DNA of 64,000 bases from Kitasatospora sp. GAS204B (GTDB lineage: Bacteria; Actinomycetota; Actinomycetes; Streptomycetales; Streptomycetaceae): NCBI RefSeq assembly GCF_029892155.1, contig NZ_JARZAG010000005.1, positions 248,001-312,000 of the forward strand, written 5' to 3'. Positions 54,889-62,826 of this stretch are shown one piece after another; within the stretch, counting starts at the first letter, position 1, and each line of letters starts with the position of its first letter. A program made the position numbers and the translations under genes. The notes beneath the pieces are model-generated. The model did no database searches, was not told the origin of the DNA, and saw only the letters and a list, made by a program, of their open reading frames with translations.

Positions 54889-56037
54889 GTGAGGGTGGGC
54901 TATCAGCGCCGGCTCCAGCACGATCCATTCGAGTATCTCGAGGAACTTCGTCGCCGCAGTTCAAACGGCATACTCCGACTGCCCTGGGGCGGCAGGTGCG
55001 TGAGTGACGCCGCTCTGGCACACACATTGCTACGCGACCCGGAGCTCAACGGCGACAGGTCGGGCTTCTTCGGGGACCTGCTGCCGACCCGTTCCGCACA
55101 GGTCGATGTCGGCCACGCGGTACGAGACCTCCTGCGAGCACACGTGGCGGACTACCGCGAGGTGCTCTCCGCCGAGATGGCCCGACTGCCGGCCGTCAGC
55201 CAGTGGCCGACCACGGCGACCGACCTTGTCTACCGTGCCCTGGCAGATCTGCTGTTACATCCGGACACTCCGCCGCAGATCCGGCACTTCATGGACAAGG
55301 CCGTCCATGGCGGCGTCGTATTCCAAGCTCCAGGCACGTGGCAGCGGGCGCGCGCGGAAATACTGCGCGCCAAGCTCATCGCGGCGATCACCGAACACGT
55401 CGGATATCGCCGAGAGAACCATGCGGGCGAGTCCCGCGATGTACTGGACGCCGTGCTCGGCGCCTGTCCGCACAATCTGGCGGATCGGACCGTGGCCGAG
55501 GTATTCCTGGTGATGTACCGTTCGATCGTGGCGCCCGTCAGCTCCTCACTGGCGTGGTCGGTTCTGCTGGCCTTCTCGCACCACACATCGGATTGTCCGC
55601 TGCCCTGGCCCGCGGACTGGATCGTGCGAGAAGCATTGCGGCACCGTCCGATGGTGTGGATGGTCGGCCGCACCTTCCCCCACCCGACTGAATTCGGCGG
55701 TATCCCCTTCCAAGCGGGCGAGATGCTCTCGGTCAGCCCCTACCTGCTGCACCACGACGAACAAGGCTGGACCGACCACGACGTCTTCCGACCCGACCGC
55801 TGGGCGGAACCGCACCAGCGCGGTCCCTACATACCGTTCGGCGCAGGCCCTTTCACCTGTGCCGGCGCAGCGGTGGCGCATGTGTTGATGACCGAAGCGC
55901 TGATCGCCCTCACCAGCGACTGCCGTATGACCGTCACTGGCGGCGACATGCGCGCCGTCATGGTCGAGGGCGCCATCCCTCGGCCCTTCACCGTCCACCG
56001 CACCGTCAGGCAGGTCCACGAGACCGAGAGGAGGTGA
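54889..56037 (+). CDS. Cytochrome P450, putative RiPP cross-linking enzyme
   Basis: 382 aa from GTG 54889 (AGGGGGG upstream); GTG 54853 is an alternative 12 codons longer. Heme ligand Cys324 in FGAGPFTCAG, ExxR at 248-251 (EALR), HDVFRPDRW. The I-helix (VAPVSSSLAW) lacks the usual AGxxT acid/alcohol pair. A/T third positions are more frequent than in neighbours, suggesting transfer. The stop is followed at once by a Shine-Dalgarno and a 20-codon peptide gene, a layout seen with P450-modified ribosomal peptides. No ferredoxin is adjacent. Confidence 0.9.
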   Translation: MRVGYQRRLQHDPFEYLEELRRRSSNGILRLPWGGRCVSDAALAHTLLRDPELNGDRSGFFGDLLPTRSAQVDVGHAVRDLLRAHVADYREVLSAEMARLPAVSQWPTTATDLVYRALADLLLHPDTPPQIRHFMDKAVHGGVVFQAPGTWQRARAEILRAKLIAAITEHVGYRRENHAGESRDVLDAVLGACPHNLADRTVAEVFLVMYRSIVAPVSSSLAWSVLLAFSHHTSDCPLPWPADWIVREALRHRPMVWMVGRTFPHPTEFGGIPFQAGEMLSVSPYLLHHDEQGWTDHDVFRPDRWAEPHQRGPYIPFGAGPFTCAGAAVAHVLMTEALIALTSDCRMTVTGGDMRAVMVEGAIPRPFTVHRTVRQVHETERR

Positions 56038-56043
56038 GCGAAC

Positions 56044-56106
56044 ATGGCAGCTGTACTGCACCGCATCCTCAACCGGAAGCCGGCCCGGAACTGGTTCTGG
56101 GTGTAA
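56044..56106 (+). CDS. Candidate RiPP precursor peptide, 20 aa
   Basis: ORF MAAVLHRILNRKPARNWFWV. A strong Shine-Dalgarno (GAGAGGAGGTGA) overlaps the P450 stop and lies nine bases from the ATG. Basic amphipathic leader, then an aromatic C-terminal core NWFWV (Trp17, Phe18, Trp19), the kind of target joined by P450s in biarylitides, cittilins and atropopeptides. A hairpin terminator begins 20 bases downstream. No protease or exporter gene is next to it. Too short for ordinary gene callers. Product and cross-link are inferred. Confidence 0.6.
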   Translation: MAAVLHRILNRKPARNWFWV

Positions 56107-56126
56107 GCATCGATTGGTGAACCTCG

Positions 56127-56172
56127 GCTCGGTGGGCTCACACGGCGAACCGCACGTATGAGCCCACCGAGC
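56127..56172 (+). terminator. Terminator of P450-peptide unit
   Basis: 14-bp perfect arms GCTCGGTGGGCTCA / TGAGCCCACCGAGC with an 18-base loop, just after the peptide stop codon. Confidence 0.65.
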
Positions 56173-56300
56173 GTTGCGTCACCGGGCACCTCCCCCACCC
56201 AGTGGTCCACCACCAGCCGCCCGGCCTGATAGGCAGCCAATTACGCGCCGGGATCAACGGGTTCGGCGGCCGCGAACGCCTCGAACCTCCGCGGGCACCT
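56150..56300 (-). pseudogene. Serine-hydrolase-like fragment with internal stop
   Basis: Minus strand reads FEAFAAAEPVDPGA, stop, LAAYQAGRLVVDHWVGEVP, which resembles the N-terminal strand of beta-lactamase-related serine hydrolases (xVYRDGELVVDLWGG). Stop and truncation mark it as a remnant. Low certainty. Confidence 0.3.
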
Positions 56301-56392
56301 GCGCCTGCCGAATTTCTCATCCGCGCCGGGGCCGGCCCGGTGACGGCGCGTCCGCCGCCTACCTGCTATCACACGGGCCAAAACAGGTGTTC

Positions 56393-56398
56393 TAGGAT
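56393..56398 (+). promoter_or_regulatory. -10 for leaderless SapA-like gene
   Basis: TAGGAT eight bases before ATG 56407, with no Shine-Dalgarno between. Confidence 0.5.
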
Positions 56399-56406
56399 GT
56401 CGGCCC

Positions 56407-57339
56407 ATGACGGACACACGGGGGCCAGGACCGCTCTGGAGCGGCGAACCGATGGCGGCGACGACCGCCGAACCTGACTGGGCGGCTCTCGCCGAGACTT
56501 ACCAGCGCTCGTCCCAGCGGCGCCAGCAGGTCCGCAAGGTGGCAGCCTGCGTCGCGGCCGCGGCAGCTGTGGGCGGCATCGTCGTCACCGCGGTCGAGGT
56601 CACCGGCTCGGGGCAGAAGCCCGGCCACAGTTCCGCCCTCGCGGGAGTCGGTCCCAGCGGCATAGCAGGTTGGCGCGACACCACAGCATCGGCCACCGAT
56701 TCCGGCAACAGCGCCTCACCGTCGGCCAGTTCGAGCACCGGACCCGGCGCTCCCGCGTCAGCCGGTGCCAGCGCCACACCCGACGCTCCTGCGTCGACTG
56801 GTGCGAGCGTCCGACCCGGCGCTCCTTCGTCAACCGCTCCCCGCCCGTCGACCGCCACTCAGCCGGCCGACCCGATCGGGTCCACCAGCCACCCGGCCGC
56901 CCCGGCACCGGGCGGCTCGGCGGGAAGCACCGCACCAACAGCACCAGCCGCCCCCGCGCAGACTCCCGGCGCCGGCCCGACCGCCAAGGGGTCGCCGACG
57001 CCGACGCCTCCGGCCGCCGCCAACCCGTACAGCCCCGGTCAGGTGTGCGGCACCGGGTACGGCGTCATCGATTCGCACAGCCTCGGCGACGCCACCGTCT
57101 ACCTGCTGTACAACAACGCCACCGGCGTCGACTGTGCGGTCACCCTCGCAGCCCACCCGAGCGGCGCTGTCCCGATGAACGCCACCCTCGCCGTCCAGGG
57201 CGGCGCCTCGACGAGCAACCCGGGCAACTTCGTCGACTACGCCGGCCCGGTCACCGAGCACGCCCCACACATCTGCGTGTCCTGGGGCGGCTCCTACCGC
57301 GGCACCTCCTGGACCAGCGGCTGGAGCCACTGCGGCTGA
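56407..57339 (+). CDS. Membrane-anchored protein with SapA-like domain
   Basis: 310 aa. Cytoplasmic N-terminus (1-43), one transmembrane helix (about 44-63, VAACVAAAAAVGGIVVTAVE), a long Ser/Thr/Pro/Ala linker (about 70-205), and a C-terminal ~100-residue domain (VCGTGYGVIDSHSL, VYLLYNNATGVDC, YAGPVTEHAPHICVSWGG, SHCG) resembling spore-associated protein A, with four cysteines. Probably displayed at the cell surface. Function unknown. Confidence 0.8.
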   Translation: MTDTRGPGPLWSGEPMAATTAEPDWAALAETYQRSSQRRQQVRKVAACVAAAAAVGGIVVTAVEVTGSGQKPGHSSALAGVGPSGIAGWRDTTASATDSGNSASPSASSSTGPGAPASAGASATPDAPASTGASVRPGAPSSTAPRPSTATQPADPIGSTSHPAAPAPGGSAGSTAPTAPAAPAQTPGAGPTAKGSPTPTPPAAANPYSPGQVCGTGYGVIDSHSLGDATVYLLYNNATGVDCAVTLAAHPSGAVPMNATLAVQGGASTSNPGNFVDYAGPVTEHAPHICVSWGGSYRGTSWTSGWSHCG

Positions 57340-57571
57340 CCCCGACCCTGCCACGGGACAGCGCGGCGGCGCGGGCACGCCGCGCGAGGGCGCGGGCGAC
57401 TGAACGGCGGCGCGGTAGTCTCCGGGCACACCTCCGCCGGCGCGGCGGACCGCCTCGCGGGCCACGGCGCGGACCTGGCGATGACGGCTTACGGCGAGTC
57501 TGCACCGCAGGTCGAGCCGTTCGGTCCACACCGCTTCGCGAACGGCGGCCTCAGCCGCCATCGCCCTACCC

Positions 57572-57612
57572 GCTGGTCGCCGTCGCCCTCGGCTAGGGCG
57601 ACCAGCTTTCTT
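57572..57612 (+). terminator. Intrinsic terminator after SapA-like gene
   Basis: GCTGGTCGCC / GGCGACCAGC arms (57572-57581, 57597-57606) followed by TTTCTTC. Confidence 0.65.
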
Positions 57613-57829
57613 CAGCCACCTAGAACCAATACTGAATTTCGCAGTGAGACAAGCGAGTTGGACATGCTGCAGTCGATGGGAGTGGGGCTACCTCACGCCA
57701 CTCGAGTTCCGCCAGCGGCACCAGCAAGGACACACCCTCACGGCGTAAACGGATAGTGTCCAACCACAGGGTGGAAGCCGGTCGTCCTCGCACGATAGCC
57801 GGCCTGTGCGTGCCGAAAAGCCGGTCACC

Positions 57830-57892
57830 TTATGCGACTTGCTCGTATTCATGGATGAGACCGCCAAGGCGGTCGCGGCGGATGACACGCGA
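57830..57892 (-). pseudogene. IS transposase C-terminal fragment
   Basis: RRDRLGGLIHEYEQVA then stop resembles the C-terminus of the same Streptomyces integrase-core transposase family as the fragment at 54.5 kb. From memory of the family; not searched. Confidence 0.4.
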
Positions 57893-57967
57893 TTGGTCAT
57901 CGGCGGCGGACGGCTCAGGTGTGTCGACAGCTGGTCCGGCGCCACCAGGGAGGGCTGGATCGCCTGC

Positions 57968-58045
57968 CTGGACGAGCTCGGTGGTGGCTCCAGCGGCGCT
58001 GAGACGCTCGGCGTACCGGCGGCCTTCATCGCGCAGCGGGTCGAC
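57968..58045 (-). pseudogene. Esterase (HSL-type) fragment
   Basis: VDPLRDEGRRYAERLSAAGATTEL matches the catalytic-Asp strand (DPLRDEG) of hormone-sensitive-lipase-like esterases; the nucleophile and His regions are missing. Confidence 0.4.
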
Positions 58046-58171
58046 CGCCCGCTGCCGGGCACGACTTCCAGGCCCGATAGGCCGCACCAGCCGAGGAGTT
58101 GGTCGGTAGCCCGATCCCGGAAAGGGAAGCGGCTGGGCCCGGCCCCCGTGCCGGGTCCAGCCGTCGGGGTG

Positions 58172-59182
58172 TCAGCCGGCCGTGGGTGGCCGGCGGTCGG
58201 GGATGGTCGGCCGCCAGCGGCTCAGCCCCGCTGTGAGCAGCGTGGCCACGCCGAGCAGTGCCACGGCCGCGTCGGGGCCGGCGGTCTTCCACAGGAAGCA
58301 ACCGGCTATGAAGAGCATCAGGACGACGACGGGAGACCCTGCCAGCGCTGCGGCGGCCGGACCGTACCGGCCGCGCAGCAGGGCGGGCACGGCCACCGCG
58401 AGCAGCGCGAGTTCCGTCGCACCCAGCACCAGCGCCACCACGGCGCCGGCGCCGTAGCCGAGCCACCTCACCGGCCCCATTCCGAGCGCCGTGTCGAGCA
58501 GGACACCGCCGGTCAGCGCTCCCGCCAGGGCGCTCCAGCTGCGCCGACGGGCGGCAGGTCCGAGCAGGTCGCGCGGCGCGGCCAGCGGGATCAGCGCCCA
58601 CAGTACCTGCGGCCCGAACCAGGCGAACGCCCGGGCGATCAACTGGGCCCAGTGGCCTTCGGCCCAACTCATGGAATCCGTCAGCTCCATCACGTCACCG
58701 CTCAGCGTCGCCAGCAGGCCGACCACGCCGGACGACCGGGCCATCGTCCAGCGACCGCACACGGCCGCAACGGCGGCCAGCAGCAAGAGCAGCAGGCCGG
58801 CCTGATCGAGCCAGTAGGAGGCGAGCTGGAGGCCGGTGGCGGACGGCCACAGGTCCAGCATCCCGAACTGCCGCCAGTGCCTCGGCCCCAGGAGCATCAG
58901 CACCGACATGGGCCCGGGCTGCGACACGAGCCCCCAGGCCACCGCCGCCGTTGCCGCGAACGGTGCGGCCAGCGCGGCCAGTTGCGCGGGCAGCCCGTCG
59001 GAGCCCAGCCCGATCCGCAGCCGCAGCCCGTGCCCGGCCAGGTCGACCGCCTCCCGTGCGGTGGTCCAGCGGCCCGTGCCGGCGGTGGTGTCCGCGAACA
59101 CCGCTGCCAACTCCTCGCCCCACTCCCGCCGGTAGGCGGCCGGGTGGAGCAACAGCGCCAGCTTCAACCCGAGGCCGCTCAT
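58172..59182 (-). CDS. Multi-pass membrane protein
   Basis: 336 aa with about eight hydrophobic segments. N-terminal LLHPAAYRREWGEELAAVFADT is a motif often seen in membrane proteins paired with PadR regulators. The ATG overlaps the PadR gene stop (ATGA, 59182-59179), so they form an operon. Function unknown. Confidence 0.8.
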   Translation of the reverse strand: MSGLGLKLALLLHPAAYRREWGEELAAVFADTTAGTGRWTTAREAVDLAGHGLRLRIGLGSDGLPAQLAALAAPFAATAAVAWGLVSQPGPMSVLMLLGPRHWRQFGMLDLWPSATGLQLASYWLDQAGLLLLLLAAVAAVCGRWTMARSSGVVGLLATLSGDVMELTDSMSWAEGHWAQLIARAFAWFGPQVLWALIPLAAPRDLLGPAARRRSWSALAGALTGGVLLDTALGMGPVRWLGYGAGAVVALVLGATELALLAVAVPALLRGRYGPAAAALAGSPVVVLMLFIAGCFLWKTAGPDAAVALLGVATLLTAGLSRWRPTIPDRRPPTAG

Positions 59183-59532
59183 GAGGCGAACCCGGTGCGC
59201 AGCTTCGGGGCGCGGGCGGCGGCGAGCCGGCGTTCGGCCTCGGCGGCGACCGCGCGCAGCCGTTCGGCCTCGGCGGTCAGCACCTCGCGCCCGGTGTCGG
59301 TGAGCGCGTAGGTGCGGCGGGCTCGCCCGTCCACCACCTCCTCGCTCTCGACGCGCACCAGCCCCTGCCCGAGCAGGCGGTCCAGCGCTCCGTAGAGCGT
59401 CCCCGTACGCAGTTTCACCCGGCCTCCGGAGATCACGGCGACCTCCTGGATCAGCGCGTACCCGTGCCGGGGCGCATCGGCCAGTGCGGTGAGGAGGAGC
59501 AGCGTGGGCTCCTGCATCGAACGATCCGTCAT
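59179..59532 (-). CDS. PadR-family transcriptional regulator
   Basis: 117 aa from ATG 59532 (MTDRSMQEPTLLLLTAL). Winged helix (about 5-80: HGYALIQEVAVISGGRVKLRTGTLYGALDRLLGQGLV, RRTYALTDTGREVL) and a short C-terminal helix for dimerisation. A perfect dyad sits directly before the start codon, indicating autorepression; no Shine-Dalgarno, so probably leaderless. Confidence 0.9.
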   Translation of the reverse strand: MTDRSMQEPTLLLLTALADAPRHGYALIQEVAVISGGRVKLRTGTLYGALDRLLGQGLVRVESEEVVDGRARRTYALTDTGREVLTAEAERLRAVAAEAERRLAAARAPKLRTGFAS

Positions 59533-59533
59533 G

Positions 59534-59568
59534 GGACTACATATATCGGATACCGTCATATGTAGTCC
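59534..59568. promoter_or_regulatory. PadR operator dyad
   Basis: Perfect 11-bp arms GGACTACATAT and ATATGTAGTCC, 13-base spacer, one base from the padR start codon. Contains the ATGT/ACAT elements typical of PadR sites. Confidence 0.7.
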
Positions 59569-60015
59569 AGGGGATCGCGTGACCTCGCAACGGCGGGCAG
59601 GTGCCCCGCCCGCCTTGATCTGACGCTCGGTCACCGCACACGGAGCCGGCGCGAAGGTCTGCCGAGACCGTGTCCACCGCTGGCCCGGACCCGTCGCCGA
59701 GCAAGCGAAAGTGCCAGGGGCAACAGCAAGTCGAGTAGCCGCTGATTATCCGCGCCACCTCGTCGAATTGCAGCGCATTGGTTTGAAAATGCTTGACCGT
59801 TAAGCATATCAACTACCTAGTTCCTCTGGATGGCAGCTGGCCAATGAGTGGTACAACTCCTCTACTGACACTGCCAGTTGTCCGACACTCGCCGAAAACG
59901 TGGGTGAATTCTCGCACCTGAGCATGCGACGGCAGCCGTCTCCGACGGAACGCCGGGTGAAGCCCCCGGTGATCGCACGCCGCTGGCGCGCGCGTATGCG
60001 CGGGGTGGGCGGGGA

Positions 60016-60045
60016 TTGCGGATATCGCTGCTGGCTAAGTTAGAT
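60016..60045 (+). promoter_or_regulatory. Candidate promoter of 2-MIB operon
   Basis: TTGCGG, 18 bases, TTAGAT. Would give a leader of about 105 bases before ATG 60158. Confidence 0.35.
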
Positions 60046-60157
60046 GAGCGAGACGACAACTCTGTTGTCTGCCAACCGGATCAAAGCCCCGATGCGCGTT
60101 CGGACCCTGGCGGTCTCGGGCCGGCCGGTCCGCACCAGTACGCACAAGGAGTGGTCA

Positions 60158-60274
60158 ATGCCCCTGGCCGGGTTCACCGTCTTCACCCCCGACGTGCGGT
60201 CGCAGTTCTCCGGCCAGGCCGGGAGACCGCCTGCCGCGCCCGCCTCAGCCAGGCCCGCGGCGGTGCGGCCGTGA
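60158..60274 (+). CDS. 38-codon ORF preceding 2-MIB synthase
   Basis: MPLAGFTVFTPDVRSQFSGQ continuing into an Ala/Pro-rich tail, 38 aa. AAGGAG seven bases before the ATG. Its TGA overlaps the GTG of the synthase (GTGA). Either a coupled leader ORF or the original N-terminus of the synthase, separated by a one-base frameshift: synthase N-termini are long and Pro/Ala-rich. The latter is attractive because the synthase's own GTG lacks a good Shine-Dalgarno. Confidence 0.5.
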   Translation: MPLAGFTVFTPDVRSQFSGQAGRPPAAPASARPAAVRP

Positions 60275-61392
60275 ACGCCACAGCGAACACCGCATCCATC
60301 GCACGGATTCTGCGCGGCCCGAGCGGCCTTGGCACGTCGAGCCTGCACCCGGGCCGGTCCGACGCACCCGGCCAGGCGCCTGACGCGGCAGCGGAGGGGA
60401 CACCGGCGGAAGCAGGCAGGCCGATTCCAGGCCTCTACCACCACCCGGTGCCCGAACCCGACCCCGAGCGGGTGGCCGAGGTGGGTCGGCGGGTCAAGCA
60501 GTGGGCGGTGGAGGAGGTCCAGCTCTTTCCGCCGGACTGGGAAGGCCAGTTCGACGGCTTCGACCTCGGCCGCTACATGGTCGCCTGCCACCCCGAGGCC
60601 CCCACCATCGACCACCTGATGATCGCCACCCGGCTCATGGCGGCCGAGAACGCGCTGGACGACGTCTACTGCGAGGACCACGGCGGCTCACCCATCGGTC
60701 TCGGTGGCCGGCTCCTGCTGGCGCACACCGCCCTCGACCCCCTGCACACCACGCACGAGTACCACCCGGACTGGGAGGCGTCGCTGCACGCGGACGCCCC
60801 CCGGCGCGCCTACCACTCCGCCATGCGGTACCTCACCGAGGCGGCCACGCCCAGCCAGGCGGACCGGTTCCGGCACGACATGGCCCGTCTGCACCTGGGA
60901 TACCTCGCCGAGGCCGCCTGGGCGGAGACGGACTACCTGCCCGAGGTGTGGGAGTACCTGGCGATGCGCCAGTTCAACAACTTCCGCCCCTGCCCGACCA
61001 TCACCGACACCATCGACGGCTACGAGCTCCCCGCCGAGCTGCACGCCCTGCCCGCCGTTCAGCGTGCCATCGCGCTCGGCTCCAACGCCACCACCATCGT
61101 CAACGACCTGTACTCGTACACCAAGGAGCTCGCCAGCCCGGGCAAGCACCTGAACCTGCCGGTGGTGATCGCGGAGCGCGAACGGTGCAGCGACCGCGAG
61201 GCGTACCTGAAGGCGGTCGAGGTCCACAACGAGCTCATGCACGACTTCGAGGCCGCCGCGGCCGCTGCCGCCGCCGCCCATCCCGCACCACCAGTGGTCC
61301 GGTTCCTGCGCGGCGTGGCCGCCTGGGTCGACGGCAACCACCACTGGCACTGCACCAACACGTACCGCTACAGCCTGCCCGATTTCTGGTAA
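60271..61392 (+). CDS. 2-methylisoborneol synthase
   Basis: 373 aa from GTG 60271. Class I terpene synthase that cyclises 2-methyl-GPP to the earthy odorant 2-methylisoborneol. RILRGPSGLGTS and IPGLYHHPVPEPDP match the S. coelicolor enzyme; metal motifs DDVYCED (from Asp130) and NDLYSYTKE (Asn278, Ser282, Glu286). C-terminal TNTYRYSLPDFW intact. Shorter at the N-terminus than the ~440-residue reference unless the upstream 38 codons belong to it. Followed 18 bases later by the methyltransferase. Confidence 0.95.
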   Translation: MNATANTASIARILRGPSGLGTSSLHPGRSDAPGQAPDAAAEGTPAEAGRPIPGLYHHPVPEPDPERVAEVGRRVKQWAVEEVQLFPPDWEGQFDGFDLGRYMVACHPEAPTIDHLMIATRLMAAENALDDVYCEDHGGSPIGLGGRLLLAHTALDPLHTTHEYHPDWEASLHADAPRRAYHSAMRYLTEAATPSQADRFRHDMARLHLGYLAEAAWAETDYLPEVWEYLAMRQFNNFRPCPTITDTIDGYELPAELHALPAVQRAIALGSNATTIVNDLYSYTKELASPGKHLNLPVVIAERERCSDREAYLKAVEVHNELMHDFEAAAAAAAAAHPAPPVVRFLRGVAAWVDGNHHWHCTNTYRYSLPDFW

Positions 61393-61410
61393 CCAAGGAG
61401 CTGACCACCA

Positions 61411-62295
61411 ATGACCACAACGGACCTCATCGCCGACCCGAACACGACCGCCGAGATCCCCGGACCGGCGACGCCCTACCAGGACGACATCGCCCGCTAC
61501 TGGGACCAGGAGGCGCGACCCGTCAACCTGCGCCTGGGTGATGTGGACGGCCTCTACCACCACCACTACGGCATCGGCGAGATCGACCGCGCCGCGATCG
61601 CGGCGTCCGACGAGGGCGATCGCGAGAAGCAGGTGATCGCCGAGCTGCACCGGCTGGAGTCCGCGCAGGCCGACGTCCTCCTGGACCACCTGGGCCAGGT
61701 CCCGGGCGACGCCACGCTGGTGGACGCCGGCTGCGGCCGGGGCGGCTCCATGATCATGGCGCACCAGCGGTTCGGCTGCCGGGTCGAAGGCGTCACCCTC
61801 TCGGCCAAGCAGGCCGAGTTCGCCAACCAGCGCGCCCAGCAGCTCGGCATCGACCGTTCCGTCCGCTCCCGCGTCTGCAACATGCTGGACATGCCCTTCG
61901 AGACCGGGCAGGTGGCGGGCTCCTGGAACAACGAGTCCAGCATGTACGTGGACCTGGACGACCTCTTCGCCGAGCATTCCCGCATCCTCGCCGTCGGCGG
62001 CCGCTACGTGACCATCACCGGTTGCTGGAACCCGGTCTACGGGCAGCCGTCGAAGTGGGTGTCGCAGATCAACGCGCACTTCGAGTGCAACATCCACTCC
62101 CGCCGGGAGTACCTGCGCGCCATGGCCGACAACCGCCTCGTGCCGCAGGCCGTCATCGACCTCACGCCGGCGACGCTGCCCTACTGGGAGCTGCGGGCCA
62201 CCTCCTCGCTGGTCACCGGCATTGAAGAAGCGTTTCTCTCCTCCTACAAGGACGGCTCCTTCCAGTACGTGCTGATCGCCGCCGACCGGGTCTGA
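61411..62295 (+). CDS. Geranyl diphosphate 2-C-methyltransferase
   Basis: 294 aa. Transfers methyl from SAM to C2 of geranyl diphosphate, giving the substrate of the upstream synthase. SAM motif VDAGCGRGGSMIMA (about 104-117), GVTLSAKQAEFAN, WNNESSMYVDLDDLF, and an aromatic-rich C-terminus. AAGGAG ten bases before the ATG. Closes the two-gene 2-MIB operon; the cyclic-nucleotide-binding/encapsulin-type gene often found upstream is absent here. Confidence 0.95.
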   Translation: MTTTDLIADPNTTAEIPGPATPYQDDIARYWDQEARPVNLRLGDVDGLYHHHYGIGEIDRAAIAASDEGDREKQVIAELHRLESAQADVLLDHLGQVPGDATLVDAGCGRGGSMIMAHQRFGCRVEGVTLSAKQAEFANQRAQQLGIDRSVRSRVCNMLDMPFETGQVAGSWNNESSMYVDLDDLFAEHSRILAVGGRYVTITGCWNPVYGQPSKWVSQINAHFECNIHSRREYLRAMADNRLVPQAVIDLTPATLPYWELRATSSLVTGIEEAFLSSYKDGSFQYVLIAADRV

Positions 62296-62322
62296 CCAGC
62301 CGTCCCGCTCCTGCTCCGCCGG

Positions 62323-62826
62323 TCAGTCCGCCGCCAACCGCTCACCGCAGCGGCTGCAGTAGGCCGGGGCGACCCCATCGGGCACCGCGCCGCAGGCCGG
62401 GCAGATCCGGTGGAGCAGGCAGGCGGCCTCGCCACCCTCGGCCACGGGCCTGGCCGTCCGGACCCCCTGGACGGCCAGGCCCGGACGCCGCCGGTGGACG
62501 GTGAGGTAGACCAGCCCCCCGGGTCCGGCACGCAGTCCGCGCCGGGCGGCGCACGGCAACCAGACCAGCCCGCCGACCTCGAGCGGCAGCGCCCGCGCAC
62601 CGTCCAACAGCGTGCCGCCGCCAGCGACGACGAGCAGCAGCACGTCCAGGTCGTTCTCCTGGTGCTCGTCCACCACGGCATCGGCCGGCAGGCGGATCAG
62701 GTTGGCGTCGAGTTGCCGCCCGGGCTCCGCGAGCCGCCACAGCGCGCCCCGCTGCTCCGAACCGGCTCCGGCGACGCGTTCGGCGAGGTCGGCCAGCAGG
62801 CGCGCGGTGCCGGGGGTGGATGTCAT
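62323..62826 (-). CDS. Cupin protein with C-terminal zinc ribbon
   Basis: 167 aa from ATG 62826 (GAGAGGA upstream). Cupin_2-like barrel (about 40-110: LIRLPADAVVDEHQENDLDVLLLVV) and a C-terminal CPAC/CSRC zinc ribbon (about 140-165). A regulatory or ligand-binding role is likely; ligand unknown. Convergent with the 2-MIB operon. Confidence 0.8.
   Translation of the reverse strand: MTSTPGTARLLADLAERVAGAGSEQRGALWRLAEPGRQLDANLIRLPADAVVDEHQENDLDVLLLVVAGGGTLLDGARALPLEVGGLVWLPCAARRGLRAGPGGLVYLTVHRRRPGLAVQGVRTARPVAEGGEAACLLHRICPACGAVPDGVAPAYCSRCGERLAAD

Larger units (their letters stand above)
56107..56406. other. Intergenic region, 300 bp
   Basis: Holds the P450-peptide terminator, a minus-strand hydrolase fragment (56150-56300) and the promoter of the following gene. 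Confidence 0.5.
57340..58171. other. Gene-poor region with decayed fragments
   Basis: About 830 bases with no intact gene: terminator (57572-57612), an IS transposase C-terminal fragment (57830-57892) and an esterase-like fragment (57968-58045), both on the minus strand. ORFs drawn across it do not behave like genes. Confidence 0.5.
59533..60157. other. Intergenic region, PadR operator to terpene operon
   Basis: About 620 bases. Beyond the PadR operator it has an AT-rich patch (about 59750-59880) with TGCTTGACCGTTAAGCA, then the leader of the 2-methylisoborneol operon. TTGCGG-N18-TTAGAT (60016-60045) is a promoter candidate. No gene seen. Confidence 0.4.

Noticed and set aside
57806..59311. 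501-codon plus-strand ORF opposite the PadR operon
   Set aside because: Low-complexity Gln/Arg/Gly-rich shadow of the membrane protein and PadR genes.
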